Assembly: GCA_009783055.1 (NCBI GenBank)
Contig: WRHW01000015.1
Coordinates: 1-39,282, forward strand
Direction of reading: 5' to 3'
Source: Holophagaceae bacterium
Lineage (GTDB): Bacteria; Acidobacteriota; Holophagae; Holophagales; Holophagaceae
Length of the DNA stretch: 39,282 nt
Position 1 is the stretch's first letter; each line of letters opens with the position of its first letter. Shown here one piece after another: positions 1-7,461 of this stretch. Below the pieces are notes generated by a model that saw only the letters and a list, made by a program, of their open reading frames with translations, was not told the origin of the DNA and made no database searches. A program made the position numbers and the translations under genes.

Positions 1-2119
1 TCAAGTACAATTCATAGTTCACCGGCAAGAGCTATTAAAAGCTGTGGTTTACAGCAAGCGCCTGCTCAAGTACAATTCATAGTTCACCGGCAAGAGCTAT
101 TAAAAGCTGTGGTTTAAAGCAAGCGCCTGCTCAAGTACAATTCATAGTTCACCGGCAAGAGCTATTAAAAGCTGTGGTTTACAGCAAGCGCCTGCTCAAG
201 TACAATCAGAGATTTTGAACAGGCAATAGAAGCCTTGCTGTGGTTTACAGCAAGCGCCTGCTCAAGTACAATCATCGCCTTGGAGAGCATTGCACGGGCT
301 TCGCTGTGGTTTACAGCAAGCGCCTGCTCAAGTACAATTACCTAGTGCAGCAAGTTCAGACTTGAGTTGCTGTGGTTTACAGCAAGCGCCTGCTCAAGTA
401 CAATTATCTTCTACCATCTGTGGGGTAGCGATTGGCTGTGGTTTACAGCAAGCGCCTGCTCAAGTACAATCGATACGCTCCAGTTTCGTCTGGCACTATA
501 GCTGTGGTTTACAGCAAGCGCCTGCTCAAGTACAATCCATTTTTTCAGCTATGTTGAACCCTGTCGGCTGTGGTTTACAGCAAGCGCCTGCTCAAGTACA
601 ATAAAAAAAAAGTACCGAGATTGTCCAGATCGCGCTGTGGTTTACAGCAAGCGCCTGCTCAAGTACAATTACTCACGGGCGCAAGGGTATCAGAATGGAG
701 CTGTGGTTTACAGCAAGCGCCTGCTCAAGTACAATGCTATCTCGAACATGTCCTCAGTGGTTTCAGCTGTGGTTTACAGCAAGCGCCTGCTCAAGTACAA
801 TCAAAGAGGGCACGGGAGTTAATCTCAATATGCTGTGGTTTACAGCAAGCGCCTGCTCAAGTACAATGAATCAAAAACAACTCAGGATGTAGCAAGCGCT
901 GTGGTTTACAGCAAGCGCCTGCTCAAGTACAATATCCAATATGCGCCACTATTCGCCAAGCCGGCTGTGGTTTACAGCAAGCGCCTGCTCAAGTACAATC
1001 TACTTGCCCTAGTAGCGGCTGGCGAGCATGCTGTGGTTTACAGCAAGCGCCTGCTCAAGTACAATGTCTCAGAATTGAGATCGGGGCAAGTGGAGCTGTG
1101 GTTTACAGCAAGCGCCTGCTCAAGTACAATTATCTGGTTATGCAATGGGTTGCATCGTATGCTGTGGTTTACAGCAAGCGCCTGCTCAAGTACAATGTAT
1201 TGTCAGTGTTACCTGCTGGCCATTTAGCTGTGGTTTACAGCAAGCGCCTGCTCAAGTACAATTATGGCTAGTATCATTCCGGCACCTCATTCGCTGTGGT
1301 TTACAGCAAGCGCCTGCTCAAGTACAATAGGCCTAACCACTAGCGAAGAGCGCAACCTGCTGTGGTTTACAGCAAGCGCCTGCTCAAGTACAATTATCCC
1401 TCTAGACTCGGCAAGGATACTGAGGCTGTGGTTTACAGCAAGCGCCTGCTCAAGTACAATGCGGCCTCTATTTTTTCTGCCATAGCCTTGGCTGTGGTTT
1501 ACAGCAAGCGCCTGCTCAAGTACAATCGGCTTGCCATGCTACCTTGAGAGCTACCCGCTGTGGTTTACAGCAAGCGCCTGCTCAAGTACAATAACTGACT
1601 TCATAGCCGCCGGACAGTGGGGCTGTGGTTTACAGCAAGCGCCTGCTCAAGTACAATCAGAGATATTGAATGCGACTGGAAATATTAGCTGTGGTTTACA
1701 GCAAGCGCCTGCTCAAGTACAATCAAGATATGAACGACGACTATGATGTAGTGCTGTGGTTTACAGCAAGCGCCTGCTCAAGTACAATAAACCTACCCCA
1801 AAGGAAAACAGAGGCCACGCTGTGGTTTACAGCAAGCGCCTGCTCAAGTACAATAGTTCCCTCAAAGACTTTGGCCAGCGATTGGGCTGTGGTTTACAGC
1901 AAGCGCCTGCTCAAGTACAATTTGGCCTCGCGGCGAAGGGTATTTAGGAATGCTGTGGTTTACAGCAAGCGCCTGCTCAAGTACAATAAGTAGCATCGAC
2001 CGCCCATCGAATAACCCGCTGTGGTTTACAGCAAGCGCCTGCTCAAGTACAATAATGCCGCAAGCACACCGTTCAACGTGCTGGCTGTGGTTTACAGCAA
2101 GCGCCTGCTCAAGTACAAT
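1..2119 (+). CRISPR. Type II-C CRISPR array, 32 full repeats plus one partial
   Basis: The 36-bp repeat starts GCTGTGGTTTACAGC and ends CTCAAGTACAAT. Full repeats start at 41, 106, 171, 237, 303, 369, 435, 501, 567, 634, 700, 766, 832, 898, 964, 1030, 1095, 1161, 1227, 1293, 1359, 1425, 1491, 1557, 1622, 1688, 1753, 1819, 1886, 1952, 2018 and 2084. Bases 1-11 are the end of a further repeat, so the array continues to the left. Spacers are 29-31 bp, mostly 30. The first three spacers (12-40, 77-105, 142-170) are identical, leaving 30 distinct spacers among 32. The only repeat variant I saw is C to A at repeat position 12 in the copy at 106-141. The orientation is fixed by the + strand tracrRNA anti-repeat at 6628 and by the repeat ends, which resemble type II-C repeats (G-TGT-G start, TACAAT end). 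No leader is visible in the window. Confidence 0.98.
48..76 (+). promoter_or_regulatory. Promoter inside each CRISPR repeat (first full repeat shown)
   Basis: Repeat positions 8-13 read TTTACA (5/6 to the sigma70 -35 box) and positions 31-36 read TACAAT (5/6 to the -10 box), with the optimal 17-bp gap. The predicted start is about spacer nucleotide 7, giving a crRNA with roughly 24 nt of guide. Repeat-borne crRNA promoters are known in Neisseria type II-C systems, where they use an extended -10; here a -35 box is also present. The same element occurs in every full repeat. The repeat at 106-141 has its -35 box changed to TTTAAA. Promoter activity is an inference. Confidence 0.72.
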
Positions 2120-2165
2120 ACATCCCCACTCAAATGCTTGATTTGAGTGGGGATGTCGCCTTTTT
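2120..2165 (+). terminator. Array terminator, perfect 16-bp hairpin
   Basis: 2120-2135 and 2141-2156 are perfect reverse complements (16 bp) around a 5-nt GCTTG loop. CGCC and then five T residues (2161-2165) follow. The hairpin begins at the base immediately after the last repeat. The T tract is on the + strand side, so it should stop array transcription before it runs antisense into cas2, whose stop codon is at 2169-2171. No T tract follows the hairpin on the - strand, so it is not an evident terminator for cas2. Confidence 0.85.
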
Positions 2166-2168
2166 GAG

Positions 2169-2501
2169 TCACATCAAAAGGAGCAATGGAGGGGCTTCTT
2201 CGGGGGGCGCGGGCCGTTTTCCTCTCAGTACTTCCATCTTTGCAAATTGGCGATCTGTTACGTGGATTATTCGCACCTCACCAAATTCGGGAACTGCCCG
2301 TCGCACTTTTTTGCGGTGAACATCTGATGCCTCTTCTGAGGGGCAAAACCTACCATAAACAGAAAATTGGAGCATCAAGAACCCGTCCTTGAGGAGTTCT
2401 GTGCGAAACTTGGTATAGCGTTTGCGCGCATCTGCGTCGTCTACCGGCAGATCAAACATTACAAGTAGCCACACCGCACGGTACCCCGATATGTCCGTCA
2501 T
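2169..2501 (-). CDS. cas2: CRISPR-associated endonuclease Cas2 (type II-C)
   Basis: This 110-residue protein has the ferredoxin-like Cas2 fold signature. A hydrophobic first strand ends in MFDLPV, with the metal-binding Asp at about residue 17. It is followed by KFRTELLKDGFLMLQFSVYGR and later VRIIHVTDRQFAKMEVLRGK, both typical of type II Cas2. Cas2 pairs with Cas1 to integrate new spacers. The ATG overlaps the cas1 stop by 4 nt (ATGA), so translation is probably coupled. It is the last gene of the cas9-cas1-cas2 operon and converges with the array. No csn2 or cas4 is present, which indicates subtype II-C. The short Pro/Glu/Leu-rich tail ending in LLLLM is unremarkable. Confidence 0.96.
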   Translation of the reverse strand: MTDISGYRAVWLLVMFDLPVDDADARKRYTKFRTELLKDGFLMLQFSVYGRFCPSEEASDVHRKKVRRAVPEFGEVRIIHVTDRQFAKMEVLRGKRPAPPEEAPPLLLLM

Positions 2502-3391
2502 GGCTCAGGGAAAACCAATCTGCCAGTCTTTTCGCCCAACAAAAGGCTACATAGTCGCTGGGCGCACTTAAATATCACCTTGGACAACTGAAGCGATTCG
2601 CCCTCATAGATTACTCGCTGATGCAACACCTCTATCAAGGTTCTACGGATTTCTGGTGACAATTCGGCAGAAGAGCCATATTTATTGACTATCCCAACAA
2701 CGTTATCGTCTACAAAGGCCCTGAATGGCTCGATTAAATCATCTGCTAGGGGAAAAATATCATAGCGGTTGTGGTGGTGTAACCCTAGGGCTGGATTGAG
2801 ACCAGTGCTACAGATTGCCCTTGCCACTTGGGCGCGGAGTACAGCATAGCCATAGTTTAGGTATCGGTTTTGATCGGGGGCATCCCTGTCTCGTACAAAA
2901 TTTGCGTCACTAAATAGATGCGCCCAGTACCTGCGCGCCCCTTGGCCCTCATAGTTGTCTGTATCTCCACTACGCACTAGACGAACCATGGCTATCAGGC
3001 CATGGTCTGCTCCCCTCAAACGCTTTAATAATAGCCCCTGCGACCCAAGCTTTGCCTGAACTATCTGTTGCCACAGCCTTTTTTTTAGAGGCTCTTTGGC
3101 GGCTATTTGTTTTCGTAGCCTTTCGGAGTGCAGGTTGTGGTTTTGAAGGGGCAGTAATTCTGCTATAGGCAAGTGCTTATCATCGCATATCAAAACTGAG
3201 CTACCAGCCCTGGCCAGTGCCTGTAGTGCCGCAGAGCTGATTTGAATTTGTGGGTTTGCAAGGAGTAGCAGGCCAACTTCTTCCATAGGTATGCGAAAAG
3301 GCTCCCTATCTTGGACTTCTACGCGCAGGCAGTCCAGGTGCAACTGTAGCTTAGCCGGAGTTTCTGATATCTCCAACACCCTATCAGTCAC
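2498..3391 (-). CDS. cas1: CRISPR-associated integrase Cas1 (type II-C)
   Basis: This is the spacer integrase that acts with Cas2. From the GTG at 3391 it has 297 residues, the usual size for type II Cas1. The metal-binding residues are visible: Glu in SGDTDNYEGQGARRYW (about residue 148), His in ALGLHHHN (about 205-207) and the acidic ADDLIEPFR segment (about 217-221). A longer frame opens at a TTG (3421), but the GTG is preferred. Its product, beginning VTDRVLEIS, lines up with the N terminus of other type II Cas1 proteins (MTWRSLLIQ in Neisseria, from memory). It has GGA six bases upstream and overlaps the cas9 stop by 8 nt, a usual coupling arrangement. The 3' end overlaps cas2 by 4 nt. 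Confidence 0.95.
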   Translation of the reverse strand: MTDRVLEISETPAKLQLHLDCLRVEVQDREPFRIPMEEVGLLLLANPQIQISSAALQALARAGSSVLICDDKHLPIAELLPLQNHNLHSERLRKQIAAKEPLKKRLWQQIVQAKLGSQGLLLKRLRGADHGLIAMVRLVRSGDTDNYEGQGARRYWAHLFSDANFVRDRDAPDQNRYLNYGYAVLRAQVARAICSTGLNPALGLHHHNRYDIFPLADDLIEPFRAFVDDNVVGIVNKYGSSAELSPEIRRTLIEVLHQRVIYEGESLQLSKVIFKCAQRLCSLLLGEKTGRLVFPEP

Positions 3392-6300
3392 GACATATCC
3401 GGAGATTTCCCAGTGGGTCAATCTGGGTTTTTCTCAAATTCATCTTGCCTAAAGGATTTATCTTGAACCTTAAAAAAGTCTTATCTTTGATCTGCTCAGT
3501 TTTCTCACGCGCGTCAGTATGCACGGCCAAACCGACCTCACCATCTGCCGCAACTGACCTGACCCAAGCATTTATTAATTTCCCTTCTTTTTCATACATG
3601 ATAGTATCGCCCGCCCGCAGTGTCATTACAAAGCCGGGTTTTTTGTTTACTACAGGCTCGCCCCTGGCATGTCTGCGGGTCGCCTCTAATAGCGATACAA
3701 TTTCATACGTCCACTTAGTGTTGCCCTTGGCATCCACAGTTTCATAAACTGCCATGTGATGATTTGAATCTGAAATAACATGCCTTGTGCGATATTTTTG
3801 GCCAACTGGCATTGTTGTGGCTTTGAAGGCCAGTTTGACCTTATGGATGGGTATTTGCCTACCATCCTTTGTTACAAAAAATGGATGGTTATTGGGGTCT
3901 TTGAAAGCCTTTGCCGGGTCGTCCACACCCAAGGATTCAAGCTGTGCCAAAATACGGCTGTGTATCACTGGATTGACAACTCCAACCCCATCTTTTTCGT
4001 ATTGCTTTTCGAGGTCTTTTTTGGTCAGTGATTCAACTCCGACCCGTGCTGTTTTAATCGCCTCATCGTTTTTATCCAGCCCATAATTTGTTTCTTCGTG
4101 TAGCCTACCAGATAGCTTGCCCTTTAATTGCCTACTAATGACAATGTTTTCCAGGGCTTGGCCAGCATCTACAAAGAAATTAGGCCAAGGCATGGGGATG
4201 TCATCAAAGGTTAGGCGATAAATGTCATAAGAATTTTTTGAAGCATTGGCAAGCCTTTTGAGGGCACTGGGTGTAGAAAGGGCTATTACCAGCGCGTCTA
4301 CCGCATGGTGCCTATGGTCGCCACGATTTTTTTCGTGGCCTCCAAGTAGTTTATTCATACCCCATTGGCCACGTAGCTTTGCTGTCGCTTGCCCCTTGGT
4401 TGCCTTGATCCGCATCTGTTCGCTGTCGTACCGCCCACCATATAGCATTGCCAGAAAGTCACCTGCCAATCGGGTTGCATAGGCCGTGTCGTTTAGCTGG
4501 GAGGTTATAAAGTCGCCGTCTATCTCTGTTTTTCTAAACCGCCTTAGCTTTACTTCTTTAGAAGCACTCGGCCACTGTTTGATACGGGCAATAAAACCTT
4601 CCATCATCTCCGAGCCTAACTCCATTGGCAATTTGTTGTGCTTAATGGTGCGGTTAAACTCTGCCCAGCACAGTGTTTTGTTGGCAAAGGAGTCATCCAG
4701 GGATCGGCTGTATGGGATTATGTGCTCTATATCCCAAGGGCTGGCACCTGCAAACAACTCACTCAGCGTAATTGGTCGCCCAGTGTATGGACATACGGCC
4801 TTGGGGCCTCCACACTCTGCCCAAAGTAGGTATTTTTCTATGTCTCTGGCTTTTGGATTTACTACCAGACCTGCATCAATCAACGCTTTCCTTGCTTTTT
4901 CTCTTTCTTTTGTGCGCTCACCGATATTCTTTGTTATTTCCTTGCGGGCTTCACGACTCTTTTTGAGGTCTCGCGTCAATTCGAGTGTAAATGATTGGGG
5001 CAGTCCCCACTCTTTGATGATTGCTTTTACAACTTTTCGTAACTCTGTCAAAACGCGACTGACAACTGGATTTTTTAGGTCGGGAAAGGCCTCAGCAACT
5101 ATTGGTAGCTCATCTATTGCATCTTTGGGTTTTGAAGCCCCGTAAATTTCTTCTCGTATTGTGTTAAGGCTCATCCCTGCTTCAAGCCCCGGTCTTAATT
5201 TTTCGCAGGCGGTGCGGCTGAAATTTAAGTAACCGTCTTCTAGGTCGACATCTGCTACACTCGTTGCTATTTCCGGTTTCATATTCCATTGGGTTTCTAG
5301 CGTTGTCACTAACTCGCTGATATTTATGGCCTTTAGCACTAGGTATACCAATTTGGTTTTTTCTATATCAGTAAATGAATCCCATCTAGTGCCCAGAACA
5401 GCCCTCATTTTTTCTGCTGTCCTGTCACCAATCATATTTTTTGAAACATTTTCGAGGTTTAGCTTTTCCTGCTTTGCTAAGCCCAGCAATTTGCGAATTT
5501 CCTTAAAAGATATATCTCCGTTTTGTAAGTTTTCCAAAAGGAGGGTTCTCTGTTCGCTATTCAAGCTACTAGTTTTACCATCTGCATGGTCGATCTTTAG
5601 GTCATTTAATCTCTGGAGTAGCCGAATGCGTTGCGCCAACGGGTCTGCCAATGCAAGGCGACGCGGAGCCTTAAAAATTGACACGGTTCTAGGTGTGTCC
5701 AGCATTCTGCCATCCCGCCGCTTGTTTCGCTTTACCTGTATCCACCGGCCAGGTTCAAGGCTACAATAGCCAACCAGATGGTCTACGGGTTTTAATGGAC
5801 GCTGGTAAAAAATACATTCATGTATTACTTCCCTTAACTCTTCAGTCAATAGGTCTTGATGGTATGCCTTTTGGGCAGTCCATATTGCATTAAATTCATG
5901 CTCTACCATGTCCCTTGCGTGATACCTGCCCCGGATGCGCTTTGTTTCTGGGTTTTCACGGCTCAACAGCTCGCCCCTAGTCCGGACATTTGCCCCTTCC
6001 ATGGCCAGTTGTTCCTGTTTGATGCCATCCTTTACTTTTCCACGCTCGTCGCTGGCTGTTTTTGCGTCTGCCCTCTTGTTACTTTTGAAGCCCCTTCTCT
6101 GGCCTAGGTGATAGAGAGCACGCCCCAATTCGTGTGGTGATAATTGATGATCAAGTGCCTTTGTGCGCAAATAATATGGAAGCAACGCCGAATCGCCACC
6201 CTGCTGAACCAATTCTCTGTCTAAATCTTTGATTGTTTGGTCAATTATTGGAGCCAATGCACCTTTGTTGAGGTCGACAGGCATCGGAAGTAGTCCGGAC

Positions 6301-6590
6301 TTTACCAAGGCAAGAAATAAGTCGTGCATTCTGCCAGCGCGCCGTGCGAGGGTGCGCCTTGCCCCCCTTGCCATCCTTCTTGCCACTGCCCGGCTTTCGT
6401 CCTGCCCTTTTTCGACATTGCCTTCGGTCCCAGCAGTAAAAATGCGAACCCCAAGCCCTTCGATTCCGTTTGGTTGCCAATCTTCGCCATCCCAGGCAAA
6501 TTGAACAACACTCCAGCCAATAGAGGCACTTCCTAAGTCAAGGCCAACCCTATAGGCTACCTCTCCAGGATAATGTTTTTCATTTTCCAT
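3384..6590 (-). CDS. cas9: Compact type II-C Cas9 RNA-guided endonuclease
   Basis: This is the effector nuclease that cuts DNA guided by crRNA:tracrRNA. From the ATG at 6590 it has 1068 residues, in the small type II-C class. RuvC-I is YRVGLDLGSASIGWSVV with catalytic Asp18. An Arg-rich bridge helix follows (about 66-90: ESRAVARRMARGARRTLARR). RuvC-II is SFTLELTRDLKKSREARKE with Glu537. The HNH domain has CPYTGRPI, then DIEHIIPYSRSLDDSFANKTL with His623 and Asn646. RuvC-III is DHRHHAVDALVIAL with His762 and Asp765. All catalytic residues look intact. The rest of the C terminus is the presumed PAM-interacting region. A TTG at 6602 extends the frame by four codons, but GGAG at 6597-6600 sits six bases before the ATG at 6590 and covers the TTG region, so the ATG is preferred. 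It heads the cas9-cas1-cas2 operon. Confidence 0.97.
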   Translation of the reverse strand: MENEKHYPGEVAYRVGLDLGSASIGWSVVQFAWDGEDWQPNGIEGLGVRIFTAGTEGNVEKGQDESRAVARRMARGARRTLARRAGRMHDLFLALVKSGLLPMPVDLNKGALAPIIDQTIKDLDRELVQQGGDSALLPYYLRTKALDHQLSPHELGRALYHLGQRRGFKSNKRADAKTASDERGKVKDGIKQEQLAMEGANVRTRGELLSRENPETKRIRGRYHARDMVEHEFNAIWTAQKAYHQDLLTEELREVIHECIFYQRPLKPVDHLVGYCSLEPGRWIQVKRNKRRDGRMLDTPRTVSIFKAPRRLALADPLAQRIRLLQRLNDLKIDHADGKTSSLNSEQRTLLLENLQNGDISFKEIRKLLGLAKQEKLNLENVSKNMIGDRTAEKMRAVLGTRWDSFTDIEKTKLVYLVLKAINISELVTTLETQWNMKPEIATSVADVDLEDGYLNFSRTACEKLRPGLEAGMSLNTIREEIYGASKPKDAIDELPIVAEAFPDLKNPVVSRVLTELRKVVKAIIKEWGLPQSFTLELTRDLKKSREARKEITKNIGERTKEREKARKALIDAGLVVNPKARDIEKYLLWAECGGPKAVCPYTGRPITLSELFAGASPWDIEHIIPYSRSLDDSFANKTLCWAEFNRTIKHNKLPMELGSEMMEGFIARIKQWPSASKEVKLRRFRKTEIDGDFITSQLNDTAYATRLAGDFLAMLYGGRYDSEQMRIKATKGQATAKLRGQWGMNKLLGGHEKNRGDHRHHAVDALVIALSTPSALKRLANASKNSYDIYRLTFDDIPMPWPNFFVDAGQALENIVISRQLKGKLSGRLHEETNYGLDKNDEAIKTARVGVESLTKKDLEKQYEKDGVGVVNPVIHSRILAQLESLGVDDPAKAFKDPNNHPFFVTKDGRQIPIHKVKLAFKATTMPVGQKYRTRHVISDSNHHMAVYETVDAKGNTKWTYEIVSLLEATRRHARGEPVVNKKPGFVMTLRAGDTIMYEKEGKLINAWVRSVAADGEVGLAVHTDAREKTEQIKDKTFLRFKINPLGKMNLRKTQIDPLGNLRICRD

Positions 6591-6591
6591 C

Positions 6592-6621
6592 TTGCACTCC
6601 AACTTATTTCAATGATATAGT
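6592..6621 (+). promoter_or_regulatory. tracrRNA promoter (extended -10)
   Basis: TG at 6613-6614 followed by TATAGT at 6616-6621 forms an extended -10 element. A poor -35 match, TTGCAC, lies at 6592-6597 (18-bp gap). The expected start, seven bases after the -10 box, is 6628, which is the first base of the anti-repeat. The element overlaps the cas9 5' leader and Shine-Dalgarno on the other strand. Confidence 0.65.
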
Positions 6622-6627
6622 ACTTCT

Positions 6628-6656
6628 ATTGTACTTGGGCAGGCGCTTTTTGTGTG
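6628..6656 (-). promoter_or_regulatory. Candidate cas9 promoter inside the anti-repeat
   Basis: Read on the - strand, the anti-repeat is a degenerate CRISPR repeat that still ends in TACAAT (6633 down to 6628). This is the same -10 box proposed for the array repeats. The former -35 position (6656 down to 6651) is CACACA, retaining only ACA of TTTACA. Transcription would start near 6621 and give a leader of about 31 nt with GGAG before the cas9 ATG. This is an inference; no better -10/-35 pair was found close upstream of cas9. Confidence 0.5.
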
Positions 6657-6729
6657 TCACAGTAAGGGCTCAATTTTTTGCGTCTGTAGGCTCTGCCCCT
6701 CATACGGGCACCCTTACCTTAACGGTCTT

Positions 6730-7395
6730 TTAGGCTCCTTCATCGGAGCCTTTTTTATTTGTTGTGGCCATTCCCCCCAACCCTTCAAACAAACTCCTCC
6801 ATTTTTCTGGCAAGGCGGCTATGTCGCGCTGGATGGTCTCTTGGTCTCCCCTGACAAAGGGGCCTGTTATTCCGTTTTTGCCATTCTGCTTAAAAGCGTT
6901 GAGTGTTGATTCTGCCAAACCCATGATGCCCTTGCCTTGAAGTATTATACCGTTTGATGCAAGAATTTCCTCCGCCGCCATCCATAGTGTCGCCACATGG
7001 CCTGAAGCCATTACAGCGCATGCATGGTAGAGGGGCTTTAGGTTGGGTAATAGCTCAAAGGGAACAAAGCCCAGCGAAATAAAAGCAGTAAGTATCGGTT
7101 TTGGTGGCTCCCCAGTGACTGCCAGGGAGATGCCATGCCAGTCATTAGCCACCCCATCAAAACTGGTCAGTGGATGCAACGATGGAATGTCATCAATATG
7201 CAGGGAACCACTTAGATGAGCGCACCGGCCAGCAAATTTTTTTGCGTATTTTTTTATTGCCCTATCCGGAATGGCCAGCAATACCAAGCCTTCGGGCTCT
7301 GCCTCATGGGATTCTAGCTGGACAATACCCCCAAGGGCATCTGCCAAGGCTCGCCCTGCCCTCCCCCGACCTAGTATGGTGAATTTGTGAGACAT
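6730..7395 (-). CDS. Rossmann-fold/DUF2520 domain protein
   Basis: This is a 221-residue protein. It starts with a nucleotide-binding strand and loop (FTILGRGRAGRALADAL), a GxGxxG-like motif as in NAD(P)-binding Rossmann folds, followed by VLLAIPDRAIKKY. The second half contains SLHPLTSF and then YHACAVMASGHVATLWMAAEEIL, which resembles the helical DUF2520 domain paired with this Rossmann domain in many bacteria. The reaction and substrate are not known to me. The start is an ATG. It may be the last gene of a - strand operon after aat (66-bp gap). Its last six codons are shared with the tracrRNA terminator on the opposite strand. Confidence 0.8.
   Translation of the reverse strand: MSHKFTILGRGRAGRALADALGGIVQLESHEAEPEGLVLLAIPDRAIKKYAKKFAGRCAHLSGSLHIDDIPSLHPLTSFDGVANDWHGISLAVTGEPPKPILTAFISLGFVPFELLPNLKPLYHACAVMASGHVATLWMAAEEILASNGIILQGKGIMGLAESTLNAFKQNGKNGITGPFVRGDQETIQRDIAALPEKWRSLFEGLGGMATTNKKGSDEGA
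6732..6756 (+). terminator. tracrRNA terminator
   Basis: AGGCTCC (6732-6738) pairs with GGAGCCT (6745-6751) around a 6-nt TTCATC loop, and T residues run from 6751 to 6756. It lies inside the last codons of the convergent DUF2520 gene, where the opposite strand encodes its final GSDEGA and stop. Only the + strand has the T tract, so it serves the tracrRNA. Confidence 0.85.
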
Positions 7396-7461
7396 AGCTC
7401 TATGATGACCTGTTGGAGTGTTACATTCCAGTGTTTTGATTTTTGGCTGAGGTTATTTCTA

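Larger units (their letters stand above)
6628..6756 (+). ncRNA. tracrRNA of the type II-C system
   Basis: 6628-6662 is the anti-repeat. It matches the reverse complement of the CRISPR repeat at 28 of 36 positions, including unbroken runs at its 5' end (ATTGTACTTG and GCAGGCGCTT). The mismatch at the 11th base (6638) would still be a G:U pair. The other mismatches cluster at 6649-6650 and 6654-6657 and should form bulges. Downstream, GTAAGGG (6662-6668) pairs with CCCTTAC (6711-6717). This encloses an inner stem of TGCCC (6694-6698) and GGGCA (6706-6710). The CTCTGCCCC motif recalls the Neisseria tracrRNA tail. A terminator hairpin ends the RNA at about 129 nt. The strand is correct for pairing with crRNAs from the + strand array. 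Confidence 0.9.

Noticed and set aside
736-765. Spacer sharing about 12 bases with the S9 peptidase gene near 10980 (CATGTCCTCAGT)
   Set aside because: The match does not extend, so self-targeting is not supported.
207-1687. Spacers at 207-236 and 1658-1687 starting with similar CAGAGAT-TTGAA
   Set aside because: Similarity ends after about 13 bases; probably chance.
290-2141. Several open frames of 60-130 codons with repeated peptides (CGLQQAPAQVQ, VVYSKRLLKYN, LWFTASACSST)
   Set aside because: They are the CRISPR repeat translated in three frames, joined by spacers; no ribosome-binding sites or family similarity.
3392-3421. TTG start for cas1 at 3421
   Set aside because: The ten extra residues fall before the conserved Cas1 N terminus; the GTG at 3391 gives an 8-nt overlap with cas9 and fits the family.
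4486-5145. 219-codon open frame on the + strand opposite cas9
   Set aside because: It is antisense to intact cas9 coding sequence (RuvC-II to HNH region), with no recognisable domain.
6590-6602. TTG start for cas9 at 6602
   Set aside because: The GGAG Shine-Dalgarno overlaps this region and is ideally spaced for the ATG at 6590.
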